From NCBI GenBank assembly GCA_907163345.1, contig CAJQUN010000003.1:6056821-6120820 (forward strand): a DNA stretch of 64,000 bases, read 5' to 3'. This DNA is from Haberlea rhodopensis. Taxonomy: Eukaryota > Streptophyta > Magnoliopsida > Lamiales > Gesneriaceae. This document shows positions 46,164-58,644 of the stretch, piece by piece (positions within the stretch are counted from its first letter, which is position 1; each line of letters begins with the position of its first letter). Both the position numbers and the translations under genes were made by a program. The notes below the pieces were generated by a model that did no database searches, was not told the DNA's origin, and worked only from the letters and a program-made list of their open reading frames with translations.

Positions 46164-46396
46164 GCCCCCAGGGGTATAGACGGATTGGTAAGGGTTGAGG
46201 TGACGTGGATAGAAATTCTCCACTGAAATATTGTGGGGGTTTATCCTTGGTTCGAGTCATGTTGGTCCGTTCCCTCATAAACTTGATATCCTTGCACATC
46301 CTCGATTTACCTTGTGCGCGGTCATGAGGGGCCGAGATCGTCACCCAATGATTAGTCATGCGCAAGCCTGGATACCTTGTTAAATCCAAAAAAAAA
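46164..46396 (+). mobile_element. tRNA-derived SINE upstream of FLS
   Basis: Flanked by ATTAGAATTGCT at 46152-46163 and 46397-46408. Starts GCCCCCAGGGGTATAGACGG, has an A-box-like GACGGATTGGTAAGGG and a perfect B-box GGTTCGAGTC at 46249, and ends in an A-run. About 233 bp, inserted some 370 bp upstream of the FLS start codon. Confidence 0.88.
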
Positions 46397-46660
46397 ATTA
46401 GAATTGCTTAGCAACGAAAAGAGAACAAAAAGAATTCGATTTAGTGGAAATCAAGGAAAAGTATTTAGTTAATCCGAGTGATTTATTTTTTTATTCAAAA
46501 GCTAAATTTTGAAAATATTGAACATAATATCAAATAAATATAAAAAAATTCCGTGCATAGCCATTAAACCACGTAACGTATGATCCCTCCAAGCAATGCA
46601 CATTTACACATACGAATACGATATCACGCAAAATTCTCCAACTATTCATTTCGTATGATC

Positions 46661-46670
46661 TATATATTTA
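46661..46670 (+). promoter_or_regulatory. Putative FLS TATA box
   Basis: CTATATATTTACG lies about 100 bp upstream of the FLS start codon. A CCACGTAACG (ACGT core, possible light/MYB-bHLH partner element) occurs at about 46569. Function is inferred from position. Confidence 0.45.
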
Positions 46671-46764
46671 CGCACACACACCCATGAAAGGGGGAACAAG
46701 AAGTGCGTGAATCAAACAGCACCTAAATCCTGCCTCACGAACTTGCAGCGGTAACCAGGAAAAC

Positions 46765-48175
46765 ATGGAGGCGGAAAGAGTGCAATCCGTAGCTTCACTC
46801 TCCAAGCACACGGACACGATTCCGACGGAGTTCATCCGATCGGAAAACGAGCAGCCGGCGGCCACCACCCGGCACGGGGTGGTGCTGCATGTCCCTGTAA
46901 TCGATGTCGATCAGAAATATCATTCGAATGATGAAGAAAACCTGATCAAACTCGTAGATGAAGCCAGCAAAGAATGGGGGATCTTCCAAGTGGTGAATCA
47001 TGGAATCCCGGATGAAGTCATCGCCAAATTGCAGAGGGTTGGTCGGGAATTTTTCGAGCTTCCGAAAGAAGAAAAGGAGGTGATTGCGAAGACTAGTGAA
47101 TCTGGGATTGAAGGGTATGGGAGTAGTTTGCAAAAGGAGGTTGAGGGGAAGAAAGGTTGGGTGGATCACTTGTTTCATAAGATATGGCCTCCGCCGGAGA
47201 TTAACTATAAGTTTTGGCCCAAGAATCCGCCGGAATATAGGTCAGATTTCTTTTCCTTTAAACATATTTTAACAAATATATAAATAATGTCTTTCAAAAT
47301 AAATAAAAAACACCTTTAAATAAATTTTTGAATCATCTCCTTATAATTGTGAGTTGATATCTAAAAATGTTGTAATTAATATTAAAATAGTATATTTTTT
47401 CATAAATGATATAATCTAAACTCCATTTTTTTTTTAGATTCTACTACATGAAAGTTTATCAAAATCATTCTAATAGCTACCATGCATTGCAGGGATGAAT
47501 AAGAGTTCATGTCCACTTTAAGTAAACTCAAGTTCGAGTCGCACTTTTTTTCGAAAAAATTGATTTAGCCCTCCCCATTCTAAGAGCATGCCTACCCTGC
47601 CCACCTCCAAAAATTTCATAAAAAAAAAAAAAATTCTAAGATCACCTGAAACTTTCTTTCAAATCTCATTGATACTACATGAAAGTTCATCAAAATTATT
47701 CTAAGAGCTCTCATGCATTGCAAGGATGAATAAGAGCTCATGTCCACACAGATTCGAGTTCGAGTCGCGCTTCTTTCGAAAAAATTAATTTAGCCCCTCA
47801 CTATTAAAAAAAATCATTCTAACCCTGCCCACCTCCAAAAATTTCATCAAAAAAAATTCTAAGATCACCTGAAACTTTCTTTCAAATCGCATTGAATGCT
47901 TTCTTAAAAGCAGTAACTTAACGTATCTAACATCTTCAAGAACTACAACCAACTTTTAGATATAACAAGAATAGGGTTTGGTGTACCTGATATCAACGAA
48001 AAAAGTTTTTACCCATTTTTTCGATCTTTTTGGATGGATCTTCCTCAATTTAATTTATTTACCATTCATATATTAACTTAGGCATCGTTTGGTAAATAAT
48101 GAGATAAGTGAGTGATGAGCAGTTAAAAATGTGATTCATCTTATCATTATCAATATATTAAACGATGTCTAGATC

Positions 48176-48247
<72 letters not shown>

Positions 48248-50631
48248 TGATTATCAGTTAAAATATGTGCGTTATGGTACGAGTACAATTAATTAATTTG
48301 GATATGTGAGAATTGACTAACAATTAATAACTAAAATATCAAAGATAAGTTCTTTTTTTTAAAAAGGGAGAGTTTAGGAAATCGAAAAAAGCAGGACAAA
48401 CATTGATAAAATATAACTATTATATATCTCTCACGTAATATAAAAATAATATCGATCTCTAAGAAATCACAAACAAAATAAATGAAAGGTCAAACACTTG
48501 AAACGTGTACAAATACGTTTTCCTACAAAATATGTTTGTCTCCTCGTTAACATGTTTATCTAATGGTACTGAGCTGGTTGTAATTTACCCCAGTGATTTA
48601 TAAAATACATTTTATTTTACAGTGGTTTGTAAAATATAGTTCACAACCGCCTCCACCATTTTTAGAAATTTTTTTTTTGTACTGACAAAAAACCCTCATT
48701 TATGATGGAGTGTTTTGCACATACTCACAAATCATATGGCCGTTTTGCGTATTTTCAAATCTTAGAGAGGTAAATTACACATTAAGTCCAAAGTGGGCGA
48801 CCCCTTCCTAGACCGACTTCGTACACTGGGGTTTGCCTTTGTTTTAGAGAGGTAGATTACACATGATCAAAACGACAAGTGGTAAATTGTCACATGATAA
48901 ATTTACGTCAATTGTTTTTTCTAATTTTATATACAATTTACCTCTTTATGATATTCTTTATGCGCATGACCATCATATTGTTCAAAATAGGATGTTAATA
49001 TTTAGGTGCAATTTACCCCTCAAGGGTATAATCGATCTTTTCACATGTAATTGTAAAGCCCAAACATAAAATATGATGTGTATAACACAAATCATACATG
49101 AATGATGTGTTTTGCACCTATTTTCAGACCAAATGTGGGTTAAACTATTTTTTTTTAAACTATGGGGATTTGATGCCAAGAACCAATGGTACGAGACAAG
49201 TAGTTTTTGGGATGACAAACTTTCAAAAATAAGGTAAGAGTGGGAAGAAGACAAACATAGGTTAAAATATTATATTTGTTTGAAATTCACATTTTTTACT
49301 CAATTTATACACTTCAAGACTCATTTTCAATATATTTAAAAAATAAAAAAAAACGAAGAAAGACAACTGACTAATGGCTATCCGCCAACAACCATGTATC
49401 TCTCAAAGCGGCTAATTAATATGCTTCGAAACCCATTCATTTAATTTTTGAACAAGGTATATGTATGTGTGTGTGCGTTGTGTGTGATTGTTACGACTTT
49501 TGTGGCAGAGAAGCAAACAAGGAGTATGGAGAGAGACTGCGGGAGGTCACAAACAAGTTGCTAAACTGGCTATCACTGGGCTTAGGGTTGGAAGGGCATG
49601 AACTGAAGGCCGGCGTAGGGGGGGACGATGCCATTTTTTTAATGAAAATAAATTACTATCCGCCGTGCCCAAGGCCGGACCTGGCATTGGGAGTGGTGGC
49701 GCACACCGACATGAGTGCTGTCACCATTCTTGTGCCTAATGAAGTGCAAGGACTACAAGTCTTTAGAGATGGACATTGGTATGATGTCAACTACATACCC
49801 AACGCTCTCATTATACATATTGGGGACCAAATTGAGGTATATGTGCACAACAAGTTTTTATATATTCTAATGGATATTTTTGTCGAAAGTGATTAATTTG
49901 TGGGACATACTAGTGAGTCAATGTTAAACTAACAATGTGGTATCACCGATAGATATTTTTACCTATGTGGTTTGTAAATAGACATCATATTGGTTGTGCT
50001 AAACATAGCACAATGCCAGGATGTTTTGCACGTATTCACAAAACACAAGTCGATAAACTGTCTATTTTCAAAACACATGGGCTAAACTGCCTATTTTGAA
50101 GCGCTTTGTTGCCAAAAATCCCACATATTAGCAGGTGGATTTTACGGCTTCAAAGGTTTAGGACCTGGTCAAGAGGGTATATCCTCTGCTATATCTGACC
50201 CCTAGACAATATCCTGATCATCCATCCTGGCAGAGCTAGAAATTTTTCACTTGGCCATCACCCTTTGAGTGAGAGGTCATGGGATTTTAAGAAAGAATCG
50301 AGAAATGACTGAATTCCCCCTCGATGAGTAGAAACAGTAATTTGTAAAAATAAACAGAAGTGCACTAGAAACCTTGAGATCTACCTCACATTAATGTTAG
50401 TTTGTAAATTTGTATGGACAGATATTAAGCAATGGAAAATACAAGGCTGTGCTCCACAGATCCACAGTGAACAAGAACGAGACCAGGATGTCCTGGCCTG
50501 TTTTTATAGAGCCGCCTGCAGATTTTGAAGTTGGCCCTATCACTAAGCTTGTTGCTGATTGCCCATCAAAATATAAGCCCAAGAAATATAAAGACTACGT
50601 TTATTGCAAGCTTAACAAGATTCCTCAGTGA
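46765..50631 (+). CDS. FLS: Flavonol synthase, 2-oxoglutarate/Fe(II) dioxygenase
   Basis: Three exons: 46765-47240, 49509-49836 and 50422-50631, with GT-AG introns of 2268 and 585 bp and matching phases, encoding 337 residues, the normal FLS length. It oxidises dihydroflavonols to flavonols in the cytosol. FLS-specific motifs are present: PTEFIRSENEQP (residues 20-31, PxxxIRxxxEQP) and SAVTILVP (228-235, SxxTxLVP). Iron ligands are His224, Asp226 (HTD) and His280; Arg290 and Ser292 (RMS) bind 2-oxoglutarate. KINYYPPCPRPDLALG and YCKLNKIPQ at the end also fit. All exons are open and the catalytic set is complete, so it is probably functional. Intron 1 carries a tandem duplication and a TA run. 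Related enzymes (ANS, F3H) are less likely given the two FLS motifs. Confidence 0.95.
47443..47896 (+). repeat. Tandem duplication of a SINE-like unit in FLS intron 1
   Basis: Two copies of about 231 bp (47443-47673 and 47674-47896). Each has GGATGAATAAGAG(T/C)TCATGT, a GAGTTCGAGTCGC B-box-like element, AAAAAATTGATTTAGCCC-like sequence and CACCTGAAACTTTCTTTCAA. The core is the same SINE family as at 37178-37290, so a SINE and its flank seem to have been duplicated together. Confidence 0.75.
48181..48245. repeat. (TA)n microsatellite in FLS intron 1
   Basis: About 65 bp of uninterrupted TA repeats. Confidence 0.95.
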
Positions 50632-51805
50632 TCCCAATCATATACTGTTAGCAGCAGGTTAAGCATCCTTTAAAATAAAATTGTCATAAAAGCTCTTTGT
50701 ATTATCTGATCTCGAAACTTTTATATGTCCTTTTAAACATGGAAAATGATGTTGTCAAGCAATTATTATTGCTGTCAGAGCAATTATGAAAGTTGTTATG
50801 GAAGCAACAACAATTTATTTGACAATATCATAACGCTTTAACGTTCTCTCTATATTATTTATTTTTGCATGCGAATTCAAATTAATGTTTTTTTCCTAAA
50901 TGTTCTTGTTTATTTCTTGAGAACACAAAAATGAAACTGATAACATAATTTGTCAATTTTTTTTTTTTTTTGTAATTTTGTCAGTGCAGTTATTATTGAC
51001 TTTATAATCACAAACATTTCATAATGTTTCCTAATCTTTTTTTTCTATTTTTTTCATCAAACTAATTAATTAGTATAAAATGATTCCCAACTCACATGTA
51101 TCTCTGTCTAAGACCATATACCACCATATCTTACAGAAAAGATTAATAAAATAAGAATATTAGTCCAATATTTATTTATTTTTGTCATAATTATTTATTA
51201 AGAGAAAAATGTATAATTAGGGGTAACATCTCGTGACAAATGTTCTTTTTATGCATTTTTTTGCGAGATATAGTCTCTAAGGGCACCATCTTCAAGACGA
51301 CGTAAAAGAATCCGATATGTAACACACATGTCACCACCTACTTATAATCAGCGCTCATTATATACTTAAGAAATGATAGGATTAGACCAAGAATTTTTTT
51401 TTTTTTTTTAAGAAAAAGCTAAGCAAACACAAATTTTTCATAGTAATATCCTGTGATTGAAAAATAGATGTGAACATTTTCAAACTTGTTTTCTCATATA
51501 TCTAAAAAATGCAGAGATTGAAAGTCCACTCGAAATCATAACTATTATACGTACAATTCTTGCATGTCTAAACCATCACAATATATGCAATAATTGTGTA
51601 AATCTGACAGCTAGTTTTTTCTTGATCTTGAATAAAAATTAAAGCTAGAAATTAGACACGATTTTGCCAACTATGTCTCGATTCTATTGTCCCTCCACAC
51701 CACGAAAAGGGGCATAAAGTTTTGTGATTTGACTTTGATATATTTAAAAAGTGTGAGAGAGCGTAAAATAAAAGACGTGGGGTGTGGGGGCAGAAATAGG
51801 GTCCA
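50632..51805. other. Intergenic downstream of FLS
   Basis: AT-rich, with poly-T runs. No gene or element was recognised. The first 250 bp probably contain the FLS 3' UTR. Confidence 0.4.
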
Positions 51806-51813
51806 ATCCCATG

Positions 51814-52199
51814 TAGGGGTGAGAAACGGGTTCGGGAATTTGAGTCCCGGTTCGATCAGAAAATAGCGATCGGGTCGGAATAATCGGGTTTCTCGGGATA
51901 ATTGGGTATTCCCCAATCGGATAGTGACGGGTTCGGGACGGGATTCGGGTAGAGGTTTGGGAGAAAAATTATTCGGGTTCGGGTACCCGAACCCGATTTC
52001 CTTTTAAAAATAAAAAAATATATTTTTTTTAGGTTTAAATCTGTGTATCGTTTCTTTAAAAAAAAAATTTAAAAATTCAAGGTTCGGGTACCGACATATT
52101 CGTGTTCGGGTTCGGGTATGCTTTTAGTATTCCCGATACCGGATTACACGATTCCCCGAATATCCGATTCCCCGAAACCCGTCCCGATTCCCACCCATA
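51814..52199. mobile_element. hAT-type MITE with intact 8 bp duplication
   Basis: 386 bp from TAGGGGTGAGAAACGGGTTC to CCCGATTCCCACCCATA. The termini are inverted (TAGGGGTGAGAA against TATGGGTGGGAA) and the duplication ATCCCATG (51806-51813 and 52200-52207) is perfect. Subterminal regions are full of CGGGTTCGGG-type motifs. Non-coding. Confidence 0.9.
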
Positions 52200-52207
52200 A
52201 TCCCATG

Positions 52208-52937
52208 TGTTGCATACCTGAATTGATGATCAAAGGATATGGTAATATTTCTTTACAACAACATCCATTAAGTCTTTAATTCCAATGGATCGAGGTAGAT
52301 AACTTCAAGACATGTCTAAGTCGATCGTCTCATTGCTCTCGTGAAAATGCCGAAATTCATAAACTTGACTCGACACACATGTGCATTGCTAGACCTACGT
52401 CGTACGGGACCAAAGCAGCGTAAACGACTTTCTTGCCTCTTATCTTCTATATAAGCGATACATATTTTAGCTCGAATGTTTTATATGATAATATTTCTTT
52501 GTTTTAGTATAATACATAAACCTTAATCGGATCGATCGAGCTATATCTTTTGAAATTAGGTTTTCCTTAGAAAGGAGTGAAGAAAAATATTAGAATTAAG
52601 CAGACGATAGTATGATTCAAACTTAAAAAAACCACCCTTTCATGAGGGAGTCTCTCGTTCTTATAACCAAGCAGTTCTCGATTTTTGTGTATCCGATGTA
52701 AATAACGTTGTTTATCTATGGAGAAGTCGATATTTACATATATACATTGATACAATCTATAAATAATGAATACAAACTATATTGTCGATATTAATTCAAT
52801 AGCTCTTCTTTTTCTAATTCCTCCATCCATATGTCAACAAGGTTATTCAAATTTTTTTTTGATAATTTTTCTAGATTGATGTAATAATTATATGTTAATT
52901 CGGATCAATCTCAATTATTTAATTTCGTTTCCTTCTT
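52208..52937. other. AT-rich spacer
   Basis: No gene, RNA or element with recognisable ends was seen. Confidence 0.4.
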
Positions 52938-52938
52938 A

Positions 52939-53430
52939 GGTTATGTTTGCAATTTCTTATTCAAAATACTTTTATATTGTTTGTGCTTAAAGTTGAAAAA
53001 AGTTATTTTTAAGTAAAAATATTGAGTGTTTGCTATTAAAATAAATAAAAAAACAGATTAATGAACTTCAAATTATTACGAAATTACCATAATACAACTA
53101 AAGCAGTGAAAAGCATTACGTGGGTGTTTACAAATGCTCAACTGCTTATCAACTTTTCAGATAAAAAAGCAGATTTTAAGTGTTTTATTTCATTGCTTCT
53201 GCTATGCTTCTCTAAAAGTAAACAGAAAAAAGCAGAAGCTTATAAGCAGGTCATGACATGCTTTTGACTGATTTAAGTTGTTTGGTGGCAATTTTGTAAT
53301 TAATTGAAGTTTATTAAGCTTTTTTTATTTTAATAGCGAACGCTCAATGTTTTTGCTTAAAAGCAATTTTTTTTAACTTTAAGTAAAAACAACATAAAAG
53401 TGCTTTGAATAAGCAATTGCAAACACACCC
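52939..53430. mobile_element. AT-rich foldback MITE
   Basis: Inverted arms of more than 100 bp: left TTATGTTTGCAATTTCTTAT..., right ...ATAAGCAATTGCAAACACA, staying complementary through GAGTGTTTGCTATTAAAATA and its partner. Non-coding. A related partial copy lies at 36740-37034. Confidence 0.75.
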
Positions 53431-53564
53431 TACATGACATACTTCCCTGCTTCTGCTTTTACCTACTTATTTTTAGAGAAGCAATGAAATAAAACACTTG
53501 AAATCTGCTTTTTTGGTCTGAAAAAACAGATAAGCAGTTTTGAAAAGCAATCGCAAACACCCAC
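53121..53564. repeat. Second inverted repeat overlapping the foldback MITE
   Basis: GTGGGTGTTTACAAATGC at 53121 pairs with the arm ending GCAATCGCAAACACCCAC at 53564. The arms match through AAGTGTTTTATTTCATTGCT and its complement. The left arm is inside the 52939-53430 element and the right arm outside it, so the two inverted repeats interlock. Confidence 0.7.
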
Positions 53565-54108
53565 TTAATCATGCTTAAATTATTTGTTTCCACTTTAAAT
53601 ATTATTGTCTACATTATTTATTTTTTATCTTTTACAAGTGATGGTATCTTGTCTAAACCAGCTGGTCGTTGTCAATCGAGAGTTCCCATTGGAGAAATTC
53701 AAATCACCTAGAAAAATTACGAAAGAATTGTAAAATTCTTGTATAAATTGGGTCTGAGCCTATGTATTGACTAAAATAAAAAATAGATTTACCATGGTTT
53801 GATTAACTTTGGTTGACATATCTGGTCTAGTTCATTTTATTATTAGTGTATATGTGGGGTGTGGTTTAGACTTGATGCATGTAAGAATTTTCCGAAAATA
53901 TCCATGACGCTTTGACTCACATCGCATATTGATTTTCTTAACAACACATAGTCAGTACATGAAACAGTTAGGAAGAAAAAAAGATGTTAAAATGAGAGTC
54001 TTTTACACACTTAATCCCATATGTATATATAGAGATTTTGATCTTATATCCTAATACAATTAATTTCTTGATCATATTATAATTACCTAACTAACCTTTA
54101 TGCTTAGG
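53565..54108. other. Spacer beyond the LAX pseudogene
   Basis: No coding region or repeat with defined ends was recognised; the part next to 54108 is probably ancestral LAX 3' UTR. Confidence 0.4.
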
Positions 54109-57100
54109 TCACTGGTAACATTTGGTGAAGAGTCCAAAAGTATCAATTTGATGAATAAAATTGACCATGCTAGCCCATCCTCCAAATCCAAACCCCATAA
54201 TAAAAACCCATGTCACCACAAATATGTTCACTGAATACAAGCCAACCCACCCTCCAACAAATTTTGGAGGTCTCTCCACTGCATGCTGTCAAGAAAATTT
54301 TAAAAAAAAATAGAAATAAGAAGAAAACAAAGTAAGAATATGATTAATTATATATTAAATCAGGTATAATGATTTTGTGTTTATATCTCTTGCTCCTATA
54401 TAATAGAGTCAGTGACAATTTACTCTAACGTGGTATCGTTAATAGGCATTTACCACATATGATTTGTAAATAAGCATTTTATCGCCATGTGATATCACTA
54501 AGATGAATTTTACTCTATGCAGTTTGTAAATAGACATTCTACCCCATTTAATTTTAAAAATATAGCACATTACCCCTCACACATTATACACAGATGGGTG
54601 TTTCACATATATTCACAAATCACATTAGGGTAATCCGTCTATTTTCAAAGTATATGGAGGTAAACTGCATATTAGAAAACCAGAGAGGGGATAAATTGTC
54701 TATTGTCAAACAATACGAGTGTAAGTTGCATAATTGAAAAACCAGGGGGTTCGTTGTCAAAAATCCTGTATAATACCTTATTTAACTCACGGATGTGCTA
54801 TTAGTTTATCAGGCGTATAAGGGACATTACTTCGTTACAGTTTAAATGTTCGCAAAAAGTTGCGACTGGCTGAGAATTTTGTTTTGCACCAAGACGAGAT
54901 ATAGAATTTGAGGTGACCATAAAAGACATTTCTCTTTTCTTTTCCTCGACCTTTTTGTTAGTGGGTCTGGAGGAAATCAGCAGTCTATTTCATTATCAGC
55001 CTAACATTAATCTAAACTGATGATAAAGCTAAATCATGAACTGCAAAATCCATTAGACATTTATACAAAAAAGATATATGTCACTCCTGTCACAGGACAT
55101 ATCGGGACTTCTGGTAAAATGTTGAGACATACCTCTCTGGCAGAAGCAGAAGCAAAAGTGATCATATCAGCCAACGCAGGAATTATGTACACAGTGAAGC
55201 TAACAAGCAAAGATCCAACAGTCGAGTTAATTGGTCCCAAAAATGGAAACACAATGGCTAGAAACCATATAGGAATAACCACTGGTAATCTCGCTAAAGC
55301 ACGTTTCAACAAGCTTTTTGTTTCATGTACACCGATGAACTTCTCCCACACGAAGTACAGAGGTGCAAGCGAATCCAAACGTCATAAACTTTGCCAGAAA
55401 ATAAAAGTTTATATAGATATATACTCAAAGGTGGACTGGAATTAATTCCTGCTAATTCTGCTAGTGTTAAGCAAGCCAACTTTTTATGCACCCGAAGCTC
55501 ATTATTTATAGATGTAATTGAGTCACTAACGAACGTTTTGGTATATATTATGCTTATAATGCTTATATCTAGATCTACTCTTGAATATGCTCGAATGTTA
55601 CCTGATGAATGAGCATAAGGATGACAGCAGTATCTCGAAATCGAGTTCTTGGCAGCAAAGCGAAAGCATTGGATCGGTTGAGGAGCATATCTCCGAAAGC
55701 CCAGTAAACAGCATTGGCTGATGGCAGGGTTAGAGTCAACACATAAATTGTTGCAATTAAGTATATTAGCTTGAACCTCTGTGGCTTCTACATTGCATGC
55801 ATTATTTCCCTATATTAATAGTTGAAAATAAAGAACAATAAGTTCCATGGTTCAGATTTTGTACATAATGTCTAACAAGTATTTCTGAAATAATAGATAG
55901 TTCAATCTTTACGATATCGTAGAACCCGATGAGATACTACTTATCAAGCTCTATGATCAATAAATGAATTAACCAATTGGCAATGAGTAGAATAAGCCAT
56001 ATATCTTATAAAGAGCTAACTAAATTCCAAATATGTGACAACTGATGGAATACATGGGGTTCCAACTCAAACAAATTGGCAATAAGTGAAGTAATACATG
56101 TATCTTATAAAGAGCTAACATAGCTTGTAAATTACCAACGTTGTACAACTCTGAACAATCTCTGACAAAGACTTCTGAAATAATAGATAGTTCAATCTTT
56201 ACGCTATTGTAGAACCCGTTCTGATACTACTAATCAAGCTCTATGATCAGTAAATGGATTAACCATCACAATAATAGCAAAAATTTTAAAATGTTGTGTA
56301 TAAAAACTTGGTAGGGAACTTACACATGACAGCATGGACCCCAAATGTATAAAGGATATTTGTAGCCCCAGAAAGGTACAGAACCATTTTGGTAGGTCCC
56401 GAGTGCTTCACTCCCTCAGCCTTCATATTCACCAACAAATACTCATAATGTGTATCAATTTAAAAAGAACCAAATTGATCAAGCCAATCAACAAATATTG
56501 ATTAGAGAAAAAAAAGATTCACCTGTCCATGGATAGGGGAAGCTATGATTAGGTACCAGGCTTGTGTAAGTTGTCATAATTAGGCCTAAAAATGACCAAA
56601 TTCTGTAGTTGTGAAATGAAGGGATGAAAACAGTGGTGGCACAACATGCTCCAAACACGTATGTCCAAGTTCTCTTATCAAGATTGTCATTTATGTAATA
56701 GATGTTACTGCAAATCCCAAAAATAAAATGATGAAAATTTATGAACATGGATTATTACAACAAATAAAAGAAACACTCCTGCACAGGTCCATGAGATGAT
56801 CCTTTGTGAATTTTAAAAAAAATATTTATAACTCGATCCATGTTTCAAAGTACCTTGCACATGCTGTGAGATGAATGACAGATCCAAACAGAAGAAAAGT
56901 GCAGTTGAAAAAGAGACCTATGTTTCTCCAGTGCTTTCCAATCAACCCATCAGGAACTTCAAACCACTGCAGATAACCAACCACTTTTTCATCATTTCAG
57001 GAGACTCAAAATGAAATTTAGATAAGAAATTTGCTGAGTAGAAAAAGTAACAAAAACCCATCTCAGATCAAGAAAAGCTGGAAAAAAAAAGGCCAAAATC

Positions 57101-57691
57101 CTGATTAATTTGATTAATACCTGAATTACATGGTTTCTAAAATCAACCTTCTCCCTCTCCTTCCTAGTTCTGTATTCCACATAAAGAACACTGATAAGGT
57201 AAGCTATCCAGCTTCCCATTAAACCATAAAACAGTTGGAAAACAATCCCAGACACCATCCCAAGTTGTGAAAATGAGTAAGGCAATGTCAGCAGTACCTG
57301 TGCAACCTGTAACATGTTAATAATTAAATTATGATAAAAAAACTTTGAACTTATTCATTTCATACAATTGCTGCAAGAAACCACTATCCAAATTACAGTA
57401 ATAAATATACATAAACAGCCACAAAAACTGTGCTTATATGGGTTTTTTACGACAAATTATGCCCATCCTCTTTACCATACACTCGTTATTACGAGTCTAA
57501 CTAATATTTCGTGAACGGTATGTTAAAATGTGCCTGAATTAAAGCCAGCTGAACCATGCATCATAAACTGAACCACCATGCCAAAACAGCTTTGATAACT
57601 TGCTCTTCCTAGAGCTGGATTTGGTTTCTTCTTCCTTCTCCATGTCGACGTAGTTTCCGGCAATTACAGTCTCCACTTTCTCAGAAGTCAT
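54109..57691 (-). pseudogene. LAX: AUX1/LAX auxin influx carrier, eight exons, disrupted
   Basis: Exons on the minus strand: 57691-57534, 57306-57121, 56966-56854, 56707-56523, 56420-56324, 55809-55602, 55388-55133 and 54285-54109. They encode nearly the whole AUX1/LAX permease, an amino-acid/auxin permease-like plasma-membrane proton/IAA symporter: FWHGGSVYDAWFS, LLTLPYSFSQLG, YVEYRTRKEREKVDFRNHV, DKRTWTYVFGACCATTVFIP, LYFVWEKFIGVHETKS, GPINSTVGSLLVSFTVYIIP and IDTFGLFTKCYQ. Lesions: exon 1 loses a base near its end and has a GC instead of GT donor; exon 4 has an extra A at about 56562; exon 6 has TAG (55788-55790) where the family has Trp in HAMWKPQ; exon 7 lacks a base at about 55361. The other splice sites look good, so loss of function is recent, or some lesions are assembly errors. 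Confidence 0.88.
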
Positions 57692-58535
57692 GGCTGTCGA
57701 ACTATGGTGATTTTGTGTGATCTGAGATGAGTGAACTGTTCCTCTCTTTTCGATAGTTCTTGTGTGATATATATTGTCCTGTCTTTGCCTATTTTTGCTC
57801 CTTTTTGTGTATATCTTGAGTAATGAGAGAATTCCCCTTAATCGGATGGGATATATATTTTCTTTTTAAGAAAAAATAAATTTGAAGTTTAAATAGTTGA
57901 GTGATATTTACTTTTCAAGCTTTTTTGATACTTTTTATACAAAGTCTATGCATTAGCTAATATTTGTTATAATGTATTCGGTCTACGATCTTGTGTAAGT
58001 TAGACTCTATAGTATGCATTTCGTTATTATGGTTATAAGCAACAAATCTCTTATGGTTTTTCAAATATGCATCACATCTAGTTAGTTTGAAAATAGACAG
58101 TTACTCCTCTAATTTTCAAAATAGACAGTTTATCACCCGTATAGTTTGAAAATGTAGTTTGCTCCTGTAGTTATGAATATGTGCAAAACACAACATCCGT
58201 GTATATGCTATATTTTGCAAGGCACGGTAGGTAAAATATAAAAATGTTTGTTTACAAACAACAATGGGTAAAGTGTCTAAATACCACAAAATGATAAAAT
58301 GCTTATTTACAAACACGTGTGATAAAATGTGTATTCTCGATATCATATGTGGTAAATTGTCACTATCTCTTCGTTACTAGGTAATACATATGTAGTCGAT
58401 TACAGAAAACGAACAACCTGAAATACCAAAACAATTTCTTTACTCGATTTCAGTTTCACGGTTAAAAACAACAAAATTTTTTTTGTCAACTTTAGTATTT
58501 TTCTCCTACCCATAGTTGAAGTGCATCACACCATT

Positions 58536-58610
<75 letters not shown>

Positions 58611-58639
58611 TCATTCTTGTATCTTATTATAGCAACAAA
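57692..58639. other. Spacer with dispersed repeat and TA microsatellite
   Basis: 58085-58370 is a minus-orientation copy of an AT-rich dispersed repeat (GTTTGTAAATAAGCATTTTA, TTTTGCACATATTCA) also found at 54410-54775 and in and near FLS. 58539-58609 is an uninterrupted TA run ending 35 bp before the Copia insertion. No gene is seen. Confidence 0.6.
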
Positions 58640-58644
58640 TAGCA

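Noticed and set aside
46230..46260. A tRNA gene suggested by the GGTTCGAGTC box
   Set aside because: No cloverleaf or acceptor stem; the A-tail and flanking duplication show a SINE.
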